From Omphalotus guepiniiformis (Eukaryota > Basidiomycota > Agaricomycetes > Agaricales > Omphalotaceae): 64,000 nucleotides of DNA. Below, one piece after another: positions 34,580 through 45,540 of the stretch; the stretch's first letter is position 1; the number at the start of each line of letters is the position of its first letter. Where the stretch lies: assembly GCA_028554645.1 (NCBI GenBank), contig JAQOOI010000079.1, positions 2,046,001-2,110,000 of the forward strand, written 5' to 3'. Made by a program: the position numbers and the translations under genes. Below the pieces are notes generated by a model. The model did no database searches and had not been told where the DNA came from. It saw only the letters and a program-made list of their open reading frames with translations.

Positions 34580-35715
34580 GTACGTGTATCTAGTTCCTCT
34601 TCTCCGTTATGGAAAAAAATTCTGATGATCGTGCTGTAGGACATACCTCCATTGAAGGCGACATTCGCGATCTGTTTCACTAAAGAGTGATTGACGGGAA
34701 AAGCTTGAACTGTATTACCCTGGTAAGTTGTAGAATTTTAGCTCTAGAGACAATCCCTCTGAAAAAAAAACTATACAGCGAGTCTTCGCCTTACATGTCG
34801 TCTTCACGCGCAAGAATTGCAAGCGCTGGTACCCTTCTTGTTCGGCCACCCCTCTATTCTTCTCGCATAGCGCTTGAAGACGAGACGAGATCGTTGAAAT
34901 CTATCGAACAAAGGAATCTTACGACCCACCTTTTCCTATGTCAACGCCACTAAATATCTCGTTTCCCAAACTTTCGTGTGCACACTCCCAGACCCATGCC
35001 ATTCCTGAATTCAGATCTAATAGTATCCGCATTCGCGGCTTACCTTTGGGTTTCAATACAGTCTGGGGTAGAGCCTGTCTCGGGTACCGTATGATTGATT
35101 GGGTGAGCCGTGCTTACAAGTCGTGACCATGTCGATTCATCTGACATCGATCTACCTCGTCAGTACAGCATACAGGCGAAGATACGATAGTATCGACGCG
35201 ACCGCAACATGCCTGGCCGATTATATGCCACTTTGCATCTTCTCTTCAATTCTACAACCGTACGTTCCTTCGAAGGTCTTTCTCGCTGTCTATTACATCC
35301 CTCTCATACTGTTGCAAATTCATTGTAGAAGGTGCCACTGAATCTGAACACCGACTGCGCCGGTCTCGCGGCTGTATTCGAGATCTCAAAGGCGGCGTTC
35401 CAATGGACAAAATCATGATTGGCATGCCTGGCAGAACGGAGGACGCAACTAACGGTTTCATGGGCTCTTGACGTGTCGAAATTGTTCAGAAGCTACGGGA
35501 AAGTTCAAAGAAATGCAGTGAGTGTGCAAGAAACGCTCGATCCACTTCGCCTCTTTTCCCCCTCTTTTTCAGACGGAGGTGTGGTGTGGCCAGCTGGCGG
35601 GTAAGAAACAGCTTTTCACGTTTGTCTAATTTGCAATCGGGTTGAACGTGTTTCTCTTTAGGCTGATCCTAAGTGGATTAAGACGGATCACCACAGTCTT
35701 CAAGTAAAAGTGTAT
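34580..35715 (+). pseudogene. GH18 chitinase pseudogene, promoter joined to 3' part
   Basis: The left part (to about 35070) resembles the promoter of the chitinase copy at 37.9 kb, including the TACAGCGAG and ATCGAACA stretches. From about 35086 it matches the 3' part of the chitinase copy at 47.8-49.5 kb. It includes MIDW, the intron GTGAGCC, and remains of the SKAGVPMDKIVIGKP block (here GGVPMDKIMIGMP) and of the end ADSKWIKT (here ADPKWIKT). The signal peptide and catalytic DxxDxDxE exon are missing. A TGA after NGFMGS and frame changes show that it is dead. Confidence 0.75.
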
Positions 35716-36099
35716 GAGCAATGTTTTGTGTTGTAGATGTACAGGAATTAACGAGCCCCATCGGTTCATCGGTTCGAAGAATCAAATAAAATCTTAAGAA
35801 AATAAGGGCAAAACAACGAACATAACATTCAGTCGAAGTTCAGTTTTACGACACTACAACGCTGTTGACCGCATCCGTTAACGATTGCTGCACACTGGGC
35901 GGCGACATTCAGTGTTTGGCGCCAGCGCAACACGTTGTACATATATGCTTTCGCTTTATCCATCACATTTCAACATAAGGGGCGGGGATCATGAGCATAG
36001 ATGAGGCAGACGTAGCAGGACGTGGTAGTTGCGGGGGCGCAAGCTCGCAAGGCGAACAAGCGAAGAGAAAGCAAAAGACTCAGGTCCTCCAGATTTGGT

Positions 36100-36850
36100 T
36101 TCCAAGTAGTTCTACGGAGCAGGAAAAGTGAGCACTGGTTCAGGAAAGTAAGAGAGTGATTGCTTACTCGTGGCGCTGGCCTTGATAGCTGCACAACCTT
36201 GGCCTTCTTCTCCGCAACGTCCATGGCAAAGAGAATACCGAACCCGGCCTTCTGCTCCTCTTGGCGTTCCAGATTTCGGCGCTTAACGGAACGCAGATGA
36301 CGACGACGCTGCAGACGGACAGGAGCGACAAGACCGTGTATCGTGTATCTTCGGACTAAACAACAAAAGCATTCTCAGTAATAAAAAAAAACGGTAGAGA
36401 TAGCGGTCAATTACGCCTTGATGTAAGAGTTATAGCACCCTCTTGGTGAGACTAGGAATCTGCTGCTCAACCCGACGACGGAGAAAACCAATATCCGGCC
36501 CAACGATGACATCCACGGACGGATTTGAGCTAGCGGTCACTTACACCTTCACCGTTAGTGACGAAGGCTTAGCACCCTCCTTCTTTTTGCTCTTAGCTTC
36601 TCTCCTTACAACGTATGTCCTCGCGTCATCCTCCTTGCTCGAGCTGAATCCGGAGAACTTTCTGATTTTGGCAGGTCCTCTCAAGCCTCGGGCAGGAATC
36701 TCCTGCTCACTCTTCTTGACGACGACGGACAGAGATAACAACGACGTATAGTTCAACGATCCATCCACGGGCGAGTTTGTGCTTGTGCGCACCAGTAGGA
36801 CGAGGGCGATAGTAAGAGTGGCCGAGGAGAGCCGTGTACAACGCACGGAC
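36100..36850 (-). pseudogene. Ribosomal protein eS6 pseudogene
   Basis: Minus-strand segments match the eS6 gene at 49976-50947 in order. They correspond to [12 protein letters not shown] (here VVVKKSEQEIPA), ATKIRKF and [20 protein letters not shown] (here SKEDDARTYVVRREAKSKKK), the [11 protein letters not shown] stretch and VAEKKAKV. Frames change several times and the first third, including the start exon, is missing. It lies after the dead chitinase in the same convergent order as the live pair. Confidence 0.8.
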
Positions 36851-37893
36851 CACGACCACTACGTCACCGATTCGGCGTCTGTTCTCATCTTTTTAGCACG
36901 CCTACGCCGTCAAGCATTCATTCTGGAATCTGTGAACAAATGCTATGTCCGATCTGTTTCGTATCTTCTGAAGAAGGCTCCAAGAAGGCTCCAAGAAGGC
37001 TCACACACGATTGCCGAAGACACCTGTACCGTATCTGTCTACATAGGTTTCCCTTGTTTTTTTCGTCTGCTAAAAAGATTGTTCTCATGATTATCATGCT
37101 TTAGGCAATACTGTCAAATGAAGAGACTGCTAGAGAGAGAAGCGTGAATTGTGTCAGCCTAGGTGAGTTGCGGAATGTCAGCTTTGGATCTTCCTAAATC
37201 TGAAAATCATACAGCGAGTTACATTGTATGCGCGCATCTTCACCTTGTCGTCTGAGCTCTGCATATAACAAGAGTTTCAAACACGGGTACCAGTCTTGTC
37301 CAGTCACCCATCTATCTGCCAGGAGGAGACGAGAACGGTGCTGTTGAATCTATCGAACACAGAAATCCTGCAACTTTCACGGCCTACGGCAAATGTCATT
37401 GAACTGTTTCGATTCACGAAGCATTTTCGAACTCACTCGCTTGTTACCGGCTCTTCCACCCGCTATTGGTTCCCCATCTAATAGTTTTGCCACTCGCATA
37501 TTACCTTTGAGCGGAATTCTCGCTTCGACATCGCGCTTAGAATTCTTGTACACGCATCTATATTCTCTGCTACCAGGTGGCGCTCTACACTCCTTTTAGA
37601 GTCCCGTGCGGCAGGGGATGTGACCCCGGCGGACTCGGACGGCCTTGGCACAAGTTGGCAGCTTGAATGAAAAAGTTGTCGATTCTATCTGATAAGCGGA
37701 GGGTACCGTAGCGTTGGACGTTGTGCAGATGCCCGGTGACCTCGATTCTTGTCAGTTCTCATCTCGTCAGCTCCGAGTTTCACTGAACATACTCTGTCAT
37801 CCTCTAGGAATGGATGTCAATTGGTGGTATATATATAGACGCTCCTCGAGATGTTTGAAACCTCAGACAGGTCTTTTCCTAGTTTTTCTCGAT

Positions 37894-39435
37894 ATGCAAG
37901 ACGAAGAATCAACTACTCCAGCTGCCATGGCTGTCATGGCTGCTCCGGCGGCACCTCACTTTGTCGTTTTCAATGATAGAGGGCCTAAGCCTGCTCCAGA
38001 TGTTTCGCAGATATCGGTGAGCTTTATGGTCTTTCTCCTCGTGCATCTTATTGATTTGAATCTTCATCAAGGGTTTCAACACAGTGTAAGCCTTCCTTCC
38101 CTGTTCGATATTGCGAGTACTAACTTAGTTCATAGAGCGCTTTGTTTCTTACTCAGTACTGGAGCCGCTGATATGGCGAATGCATGGCACGCCCTGTCCA
38201 AATCGCAGCGTACGACCATCAAGCAGCAGTATCAGAAAGCCGGCATCAAGCTTGTTGTCTCTGCGTTCGGACCTACTGAAACACCTACTACGAGCAGTAA
38301 AGATCCCAAGAAACTCGCGTCGACCATGGCGAAGTGGGTCAAGGACTATGATGTTGATGGAATCGGTAAGCCTTCGGTTCTGTAGTATCCCGATGATGAA
38401 AGACTAAGACTTTGCTTATAGATGTTGAATACGAGGTTCGTACACACAGGCACGGATGCATAGAGATGCATAGTCGTTAGTTTTGCTAAGTTATTGACAC
38501 TATAGGACTACCAAGCTATGAAAGCTGGTAATGGAAAAGCCGAGCAGTGGTTGATCGACTTCACCAAGGCTCTTCGTGCTGAGCTCCCGCAGGGAAAATA
38601 CATCTTAACTCATTCTCGTGAGTTTGTCTTGTCGTTTCTGAAAAGAAAACCAACTTATATGCTTTGCATTAGCTGTCGCACCTTGGTAAGCTGTCTATGG
38701 CCTTGTGTGAAGCAATGATACGAATATCAGTATAGGTTCAGTACTACGTATAAGAGTGGAGCATATTTGAAGGTACACAAGGAAGTTGGAAGCTTGATTG
38801 ATTGGGTGAGCCTTCGTTAAAAAAATTGTGATCCATGATGAATTGTCTGACATTGATCTACTCTCTCAGTACAACATTCAGGTATGCATTAGTATCGAAC
38901 TGACTGCAACATGACAAACTGATCATCACTCATTTTTTGTTTCTCTTCAGTTCTATAACCGTAAGTCATACCTTGCTTGCCTTTTGACATCCCTCTCACG
39001 TGAATCCTCTATAGAGGGTGCCAATGAATACACCGACTCCGCCAGTCTTCTCGACAAATCCAAAGGTTTCCCTGGTACCGCTGTATTTGAGATCTCGAAG
39101 GCCGGTGTTCCTTTGAACAAAATTGTAATTGGAAAGCCTGCCGGAAAGTCCGATGCAACTAACGGTTACATGGCTCCTGACGTGTTGGAGAAATGTGTTG
39201 CGCAAGCCAAGGGAAAGCATTGGAGTGAGTTGTCGTTTTCTTTGACATGCAAAGCACAGTGGTCTGATTTCTTTTTCTTTTTGTTTCTTTTGCAGATGGC
39301 GGTGTAATGGCCTGGCAGGTAAGAAATATATTTTCATGGCTGTTTAGTATTTGGTTGGTTGAACATGTTTTTCTTTAGTACCCTTCAGCTGATTCTAAGT
39401 GGATCAAGACGGTTAGGGGCTCAGCCTTCAAGTAA
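37894..39435 (+). CDS. GH18 chitinase-like protein, changed active site, no signal peptide
   Basis: Multi-exon gene parallel to the copy at 47845-49538. Spliced segments include HFVVFNDRGPKPAPDVSQI, GFNT|VALCFLLSTGAADM, GIKLVVSAFG, ALRAELPQGKYILTHS, VGSLIDWYNIQFYNQG, KAGVPLNKIVIGKPAG and NGGVMAWQYPSADSKWIKT, ending in FK plus TAA. The GH18 motif DxxDxDxE reads D-G-I-D-V-E-Y-E: the middle aspartate codon GAC is GAA here. The start peptide MQDEESTTPAAMAVMAAP lacks the hydrophobic core of the other copy. Introns and frame are otherwise preserved. The product, if made, would probably be cytosolic and weak or inactive as a chitinase. Confidence 0.7.
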
Positions 39436-39702
39436 CAGTGCACAATTGTTAATTACCTGTACAAAAATAAATGAGATACATACATGATTTTAATTTCATT
39501 GCTTAAACTCAAGAACAATATCTCTGAGATGCTCTACTTGTTCCTTGTTTGAAGACTGTAGACATACAAACATACATAAAACAATCAAAAGAGCCTCATA
39601 CTCATGAGTTATATTCACAAAGATGAACAACTAGAACTCTAGTACATCACCTATTTTTATCAGACATAAAGTTGCATACAGGAGATTTTCATTACTGATA
39701 TT

Positions 39703-41996
39703 CTACCCACTAGGCTCTGCACCTGCTTCAAGCAGAAGCCTGCCCATCAAATTTGGACTCTCAGCATAAGCTGCTTGCAAGGCAGTTCCATAGTGACCTC
39801 CCTGAGCATTCACATCTGCACCTGATACTAGTAAAAGCTGCACCACAGACACTTCTCCATTCACAACAGCTGCTTGTAAAGCATTTCCATATTGACCACC
39901 TGAGCATTTACGTCTGCACCAGCTGCTAGCAGAAGCTGCACCACAGACTTTCCACCTTCTAGAGCAGCTGCTTGTAGGGCAGTCCCATACTCACCACCCT
40001 GAGCATTTACATCTGCACCTGCTGTCAATAGTAACTGCACCACTGAATCAAATCCTGCAAAAGCAGCTGCTTGTAAGGCAGTTCCAAATTCACCACCCTG
40101 AGCATTTACATTTGCACCTGCTACTAGCAGAAGCTGCACTACAGACATTGCACTCTCACTCTCTACTGCAGCTGCTTGCAGAGCATTCCCATACTGACCA
40201 CCTTGAGCATTCACATTTGCACCTGCTGTGAGCAGAAGCTGTACCACTGGTTCAGAGCCTTTGAAAGCAGCTGCTTGCAGTGCATTCCCATATTGACCAC
40301 CCTGAGCATTCACATCTGCACCTGCTGCTAGCAAAAGCTGCACTACTAAATCAGATCCTTTGAAAGCAGCTGCTTGCAGTGCACTTCCATAATAACCACC
40401 TGGAGCATTCACATCTATATCTAATGCCAGCAGAAGCTGCACCACTGAGACAGATCCACATTCAGCAGCTGCTTGCAGTACATTGCCAAAATGACCATCC
40501 TGAGCATTCACATCTGCACCTGCTGCCAGCAGAAGCTGCACCACTGAAACAGATCCACTTGAAGCACCTGCTTGCAGATTATTTCCATAATGATCACCTG
40601 GAACATTCACATCTGCACCTGCTGCCAGTAAAAGCTGCACCACTGTATCATGTCCTCTGAAAGCTGCTGTGTGCAGGGCAGTTCCATAGAAACTAGTCTG
40701 AGCATTCAAATCTGCACCTGCGTCCAGCAAAAGCTGGATCACTGAAGCATGTCCTCTATAAGCAGCTGCATGCAAGGCATCCTCATGTGAATCATCTTTG
40801 ACATTCACATCTGCACCTGCTGCCAACAGAAGCTGCACTATTAAATCAGATCCTTGTGAAGCAGCTTCTAGCAGAACACTCCTGCGTCTATCACTCTGAA
40901 CATTGACATTGGCACCTGCTTTCAGCAAAAGCTTTACTAGTGAAACAGATCCTGTGGCAACAGCTCCATACAGTGCTGTTCCACAAAAGGCACTATCAGC
41001 ATTCACATCTGCACCTGCAGCCAGCAGAAGCTGCACACTTAGTTCTGAGCCTCCCCAAGCAGCTCCTTGCAGAGCATGTCCATGTCTCTCACTCTCAATA
41101 TTTACATTAGCACCTGCTACCAGCAAAATCTGTACCACTGAATCATTTCCTTTAGAAGCAGCTATGTGCAGGGCAGTTTCACGGAAAGAAGTAATAGCAT
41201 TCACATCTGCACCTGCTGCCACTAGAAGTTGCATCACTGAATCAGATCCTGTGGAAGCAGCTATGTGCAGTGCAGTTTCACAGAAACCACTCTGAGCATT
41301 CACATTTGCTCCTGCTGCCAGCAGAAGCTCTAACATTGAATCAGATCTGTTTAAGGCAGCTACTTGCAAAACATTCTGATATCCATAAATCTGAGCATTG
41401 ATGTCTGCTCCAGCTGCTAGCAGAAGCTGCACTACTGAACTAGACCCCATATGAACAGCTGCTCGCAGGGCATTTCCATGTTCACCACTCGAAGCATTGA
41501 CATCTGCACCTGCTTCCAGCAAAAGCTGAACCACTGAAGCAGATCCTGTGGAAGCAGCTAGATACAGTGCATTTCCATGTTGACCACCCTGTGCATTTAC
41601 ATCTGCATCTGCTGCCAACAAAAGCTTCACTACTGGATAAAATCCATTGGAAGCAGCTATTTGCAGTGCACTTCCATATTTACCACTCTGGGCATTTACA
41701 TCTGCACCTGCTGTTATCAGAAGCTTCACTACTAAAGCAGATTTACCCCATGAAGCTGATTGGAGGGCAGTTCCATACTTTCCACCCTGAACATTAACAT
41801 CTGCACCTGCTGCCAGCAGAAGCTGCACTACTGAATCAGATCCATTCAATGCAGCTGCTTGAAGAGCATTTCCATAAGAACCACCCTGAGCATTTACATC
41901 TGCACCAGCTTCTAATAGAAGCTGAACCACTGCATCAGATTTACTCAAAGCTGCTGCTTGCAGGGCATTTCCATAATGACCACCCTGGATATTCAC
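39703..41996 (-). repeat. 23-unit ankyrin array of NLR2
   Basis: 33-residue units of the same family as NLR1 but much more diverged from each other (for example ASSGEHGNALRAAVHMG, AITSFRETALHIAASKG). One unit has three extra residues (AAAVESESAMSVVQL). The last four or five units are closest to the NLR1 consensus. Confidence 0.9.
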
Positions 41997-43992
41997 ATCT
42001 GCTCCACTGTTCAACAACCTTGTGACAACTTGCTGTAAGCCACAGCAGATTGCATAATATATTGATGATTGCACCTCTGTTCTCAATAAATCTTGCTGTT
42101 TTCCTTGCCATATTCTATCAGGCTGACTAATTCTCAACCAGTGCCAGCACAATGGCTTTTCTATCAGACTAATACTCTGTTCTACCATCTCATCATCCAT
42201 ATCCTTCAGCAATCCTCCATGAACATACCAGTATTTTGCAGCATATTCTGCCAGCAGAAAGGTATCAAGGCATAGCTCCTCCTCATCTGGTCTTTCTTTG
42301 CAATAGTATTGAAGATATATGAGACATGTCTCAGTAATTGCCTGGTGGGCCAACTGATCATTGATTTGAAAGAACATTGGAGGTTGCATAGTATAGTTGC
42401 AGCTCAAAAACTCCTTCACAGAGTGATGGGCCAGTTGCACTATCTGTGTCCCTGATATGGTAACAAGCACAGAGCCAACAATCTTGTGAAGACTGTTTTC
42501 AAGTTCACTCTGTTGATCTTCAAGATTAAATTTCTGTTCCTCCAAGTCAACTGCCAGAATTTCTTGGCATTGCTCAACAGATAATGGTTTAAATGAGAAT
42601 GTCAGCCATTGAAGCAGAAGCTTTGCATCATCTTGATGAACATGATGAATCTTATTGAGCTCATTGGTGTATGTCTTCTCCAATGTATCTGGAAGTGTTC
42701 TCAACATCTTGTTGATTGCTTTCTGTGTTCCACACTCTCTGAGTGTAGTCAGTTGGCAGTCAATCCAGCGAAATCTAGAGTATTGATATGATAAGTATTG
42801 CATGAATTCAACATGACATTATGTCTTACTGTCCATCTGCTCCATCCAACAAGCACTCTTTGATTTTTGCAATAAGATTTGATTTGCCCTTTACTGCTGG
42901 CAGCTCCTTGATTGCATGATCAAGATAGATGCTTATATCTATGTTAATCATGTCTGCTTCTAGATCAAGAACACATATAGTCTTCTGATCAGAAGCAGGA
43001 TGATGACGACTGGTGATAAGAATATGCACATTGCTTATTTCAAGCAATTCATGTGTGAATGCAAACACTTTGGGCTGGTCTGCTTCTTTAGCTTCATCCA
43101 AGGCATCCAGAATAATGTATATGGGAACACTGTTTGATCTTGCTTTAAGCAAGACAGGAAGAAGAGCTTCAAGATCTGAGACAGAGAGATCTTGAATTAC
43201 ACCCCTTTTTTTCTTCATATGCATATCCTTCAGCTCAGAAGACACTTCATGGGTGGATACAGTGACTTGAGCAATCAATGACAACAGAAGACCTTGATAA
43301 CTTTGCTTCACTTCAGCACGTGAGTCAAAGTAATGAAAAAGAAACATAAGGTGCTGGTTGGATGAAAACTCCTTGTCAAGCATGTCAATAACATGGGTGC
43401 TACAAATGGTGGTTTAGCTGCTTTTTATAGCATATCACTAAAACAATATTCTACCATAAGAAGGTTTTGCCAGAACCAGCTTAAAATATATTAGCAATTA
43501 GCAAATGCACTAAAACTGCAAAGTTCAAAGTTTGTTACCTTTTCCTTGCAACCAAAGCAATCCCTTGTTTTGTTTCCAATTGACAAATCTTGAATCAGCA
43601 AGGAGCCAATCACCTGTTCCTGGTTGTATGGCATCTCTGGCAGCACTAAAATTGATGCCTGGGTTTGGAGCTTTAAGCCATTGCAAAATCTCATATTTTG
43701 TGTCAGTTGCTAAAAGGATATTGTATTATTGTATATTTGAATGATATCAATAATGGACACACAATTGACTGTGAAGTAAAGATCATGACCAGCAGTCAGA
43801 ATCTGACTGTTGCTAATCATCACATTGGAGCTATTGTTGAATGATTCCACCCTAGATATAGAATAGAAATAAGGATATTTCTTTATGTCTGATATATTAT
43901 AGTGCACCTGTGTCCACCAGGTCCATGACGGTTTGAGGTTTCCATTGTACTAAGAGTGACTTTGAGAATTTGTATAAAGTTTCTTCTAGCAT
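39703..43992 (-). pseudogene. NACHT-ankyrin STAND protein NLR2, one-base frameshift near the C-terminus
   Basis: Paralogue of NLR1 with the same intron plan. It starts at ATG 43992 (MLEETLYKFSKSLL), or at 44001 if the upstream ATG is used. FNNSSNVMISNSQILTAG and YEILQWLKAPNPG come next, then the exon with WLQGKG completing Walker A. FHYFDSRAEVKQSYQG follows, then Walker B (IYIILDALDE) and ILITSRH. DGADGQ|FRWIDCQL is joined over an intron, then 21 ankyrin repeats are in frame. At about 39896-39902 a run of three C is two C, which shifts the frame in repeat 22. The remaining repeat and the ending EAGAEPSG lie in the other frame down to 39703. The NACHT domain is intact, so a receptor missing only the last repeat and a half could still be made. 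Confidence 0.85.
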
Positions 43993-44992
43993 GAATAGCA
44001 TTTCATTAGCTTGGAATAGCCATATTTACAGGAGGAAAGTGACTTTACTTTTGAATCTTACTGAGGGTGTGGTGAGTGAAGGAAAGAAAGAGATGGAACC
44101 GATATCGTTGTCAATACCCAACAGCTTCCTCGAAATTTGTCAGGACAGTCACGTTTTGGTAAGAATCAGATTGAAGGCCGTTTACCTACCAACCCAGAGT
44201 AATCTCCGACGCACCAGGGTCTTTTCTCGTACATGTCGCACGCTCTTGAATTCAAGAAGTTTACTATATCGAGCACCTTTATACAAAGCATATATACAAC
44301 TAGCCAGTTGTTCGCATACAAGACATGACTGTCCCAACGTACGGAAGGAAGGAAGCTCTTCTTCTCATCACGATCAAGCCCACATATCAGTTTTCTCAAA
44401 CGCTATCAACACCAAGGTACCATCTATGATTCGCTCCCATCCGTCTCACTGGCACTTTTCCACTCACAACGAACAAACTCCAACCAGAAAATGAAAGACG
44501 AGTAGATGATGCTGAGGTGGGCGGCGAGGCCGAGTTGCTTGAAGGGTCGGGTTTACCTGAGTGCGACACAATCAGCGAGATGTGCCCAGCAGCGGTGAGG
44601 GGGAAAAAGGTGCGCTGAAAGAGAGACATCTCGAGGAAGACGATTTGGGTAGTGCGTATAGAGTATCCAAAGCGCGCTTGACTCGATGAGTGACACCCAT
44701 GATTTCGTACGAGAAGTCAGGCCGGTCAGGTCATGCTCGAGCGTCTCGGAATCAACATAGCCGCATAGTTTGGATGAGCAATTGATGTTGAAAACTGAAT
44801 ATTGGCCTTCCTCAACGGCCACCCGAGCGCTGAGCGCTGAGCAATTGAGCCTCAAGGTAGATGTAATGTTCGGTTGAACGTATCCCATAATAGGTCATCA
44901 CCATGCATTATGCCTTGGACAAAGCACTTAACCTAAATTCGAATACCCCAAGCGATAGCTTGACGATCCTCTCTCTCACTACTCGTTAATCG
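43993..44992. other. Upstream region of NLR2
   Basis: No gene was supported. It matches parts of 33.2-34.2 kb, as noted for NLR1, and presumably holds the NLR2 promoter. Confidence 0.5.
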
Positions 44993-45540
44993 TTAATGAA
45001 TGTCCTCCCGTGAAACCCTTGACATTTCCGATGACTTGCGCTTCAAACAATTCTCGAGAATATTGAACAAGGCTTGTTGGTATCCACATAGTCTACGGAC
45101 TAGCGCGCCAAGAGACGGTCCAGAGAGAACACGAAGTCCAGGAGTAATGAGTGTCCAGTTACGCATGCAGAATGTGGTGAATCCTCGCGTCCGCACATCC
45201 ATGTTCACGTGCGCATATATCTTCTTGATTCGTGAGTGGAGATCTGTGATTTCAGCCTCTATTGCAGTCGTTGTCGGCGCCTTCGCAAACTCGGTTACTT
45301 TCTTGAGGTCAAAAGCGAGACGTTTCCTGACTATGCCAGCCCTCTTGAGGTCTTCTGATCTGACGGTCGAAAAAGTTACTCTCTGCAGCAATGAATATCA
45401 ATGAATGGCGAGTAATAGGTCCATGTTGATGCGGAACATACTCGTTTCTTCGCACCCTTTAAAATTTCCTCCAGCGCTAGGACATGCTCCGAGATGCTGT
45501 CCAATTCATCCTTTGTTTCTTCGATCCCATCCTACTCTGT
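44993..45540 (-). CDS. Hypothetical coiled-coil fragment resembling STAND N-terminal domains
   Basis: Two exons with helical, leucine-patterned sequence are joined over an intron of about 70 nt (GTATGT...CAG near 45385-45445). The first reads ELDSISEHVLALEEILKGAKKR; the second reads VTFSTVRSEDLKRAGIVRKR and later EAEITDLHSRIKKIYAHVNM. The pattern (helices around an ILxxAK segment) resembles the short N-terminal helical domain of many basidiomycete STAND proteins, but no NACHT follows. There is no secure start codon, and an in-frame TAG lies upstream. It could be the lost N-terminus of a third receptor or an unrelated gene. Confidence 0.35.
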
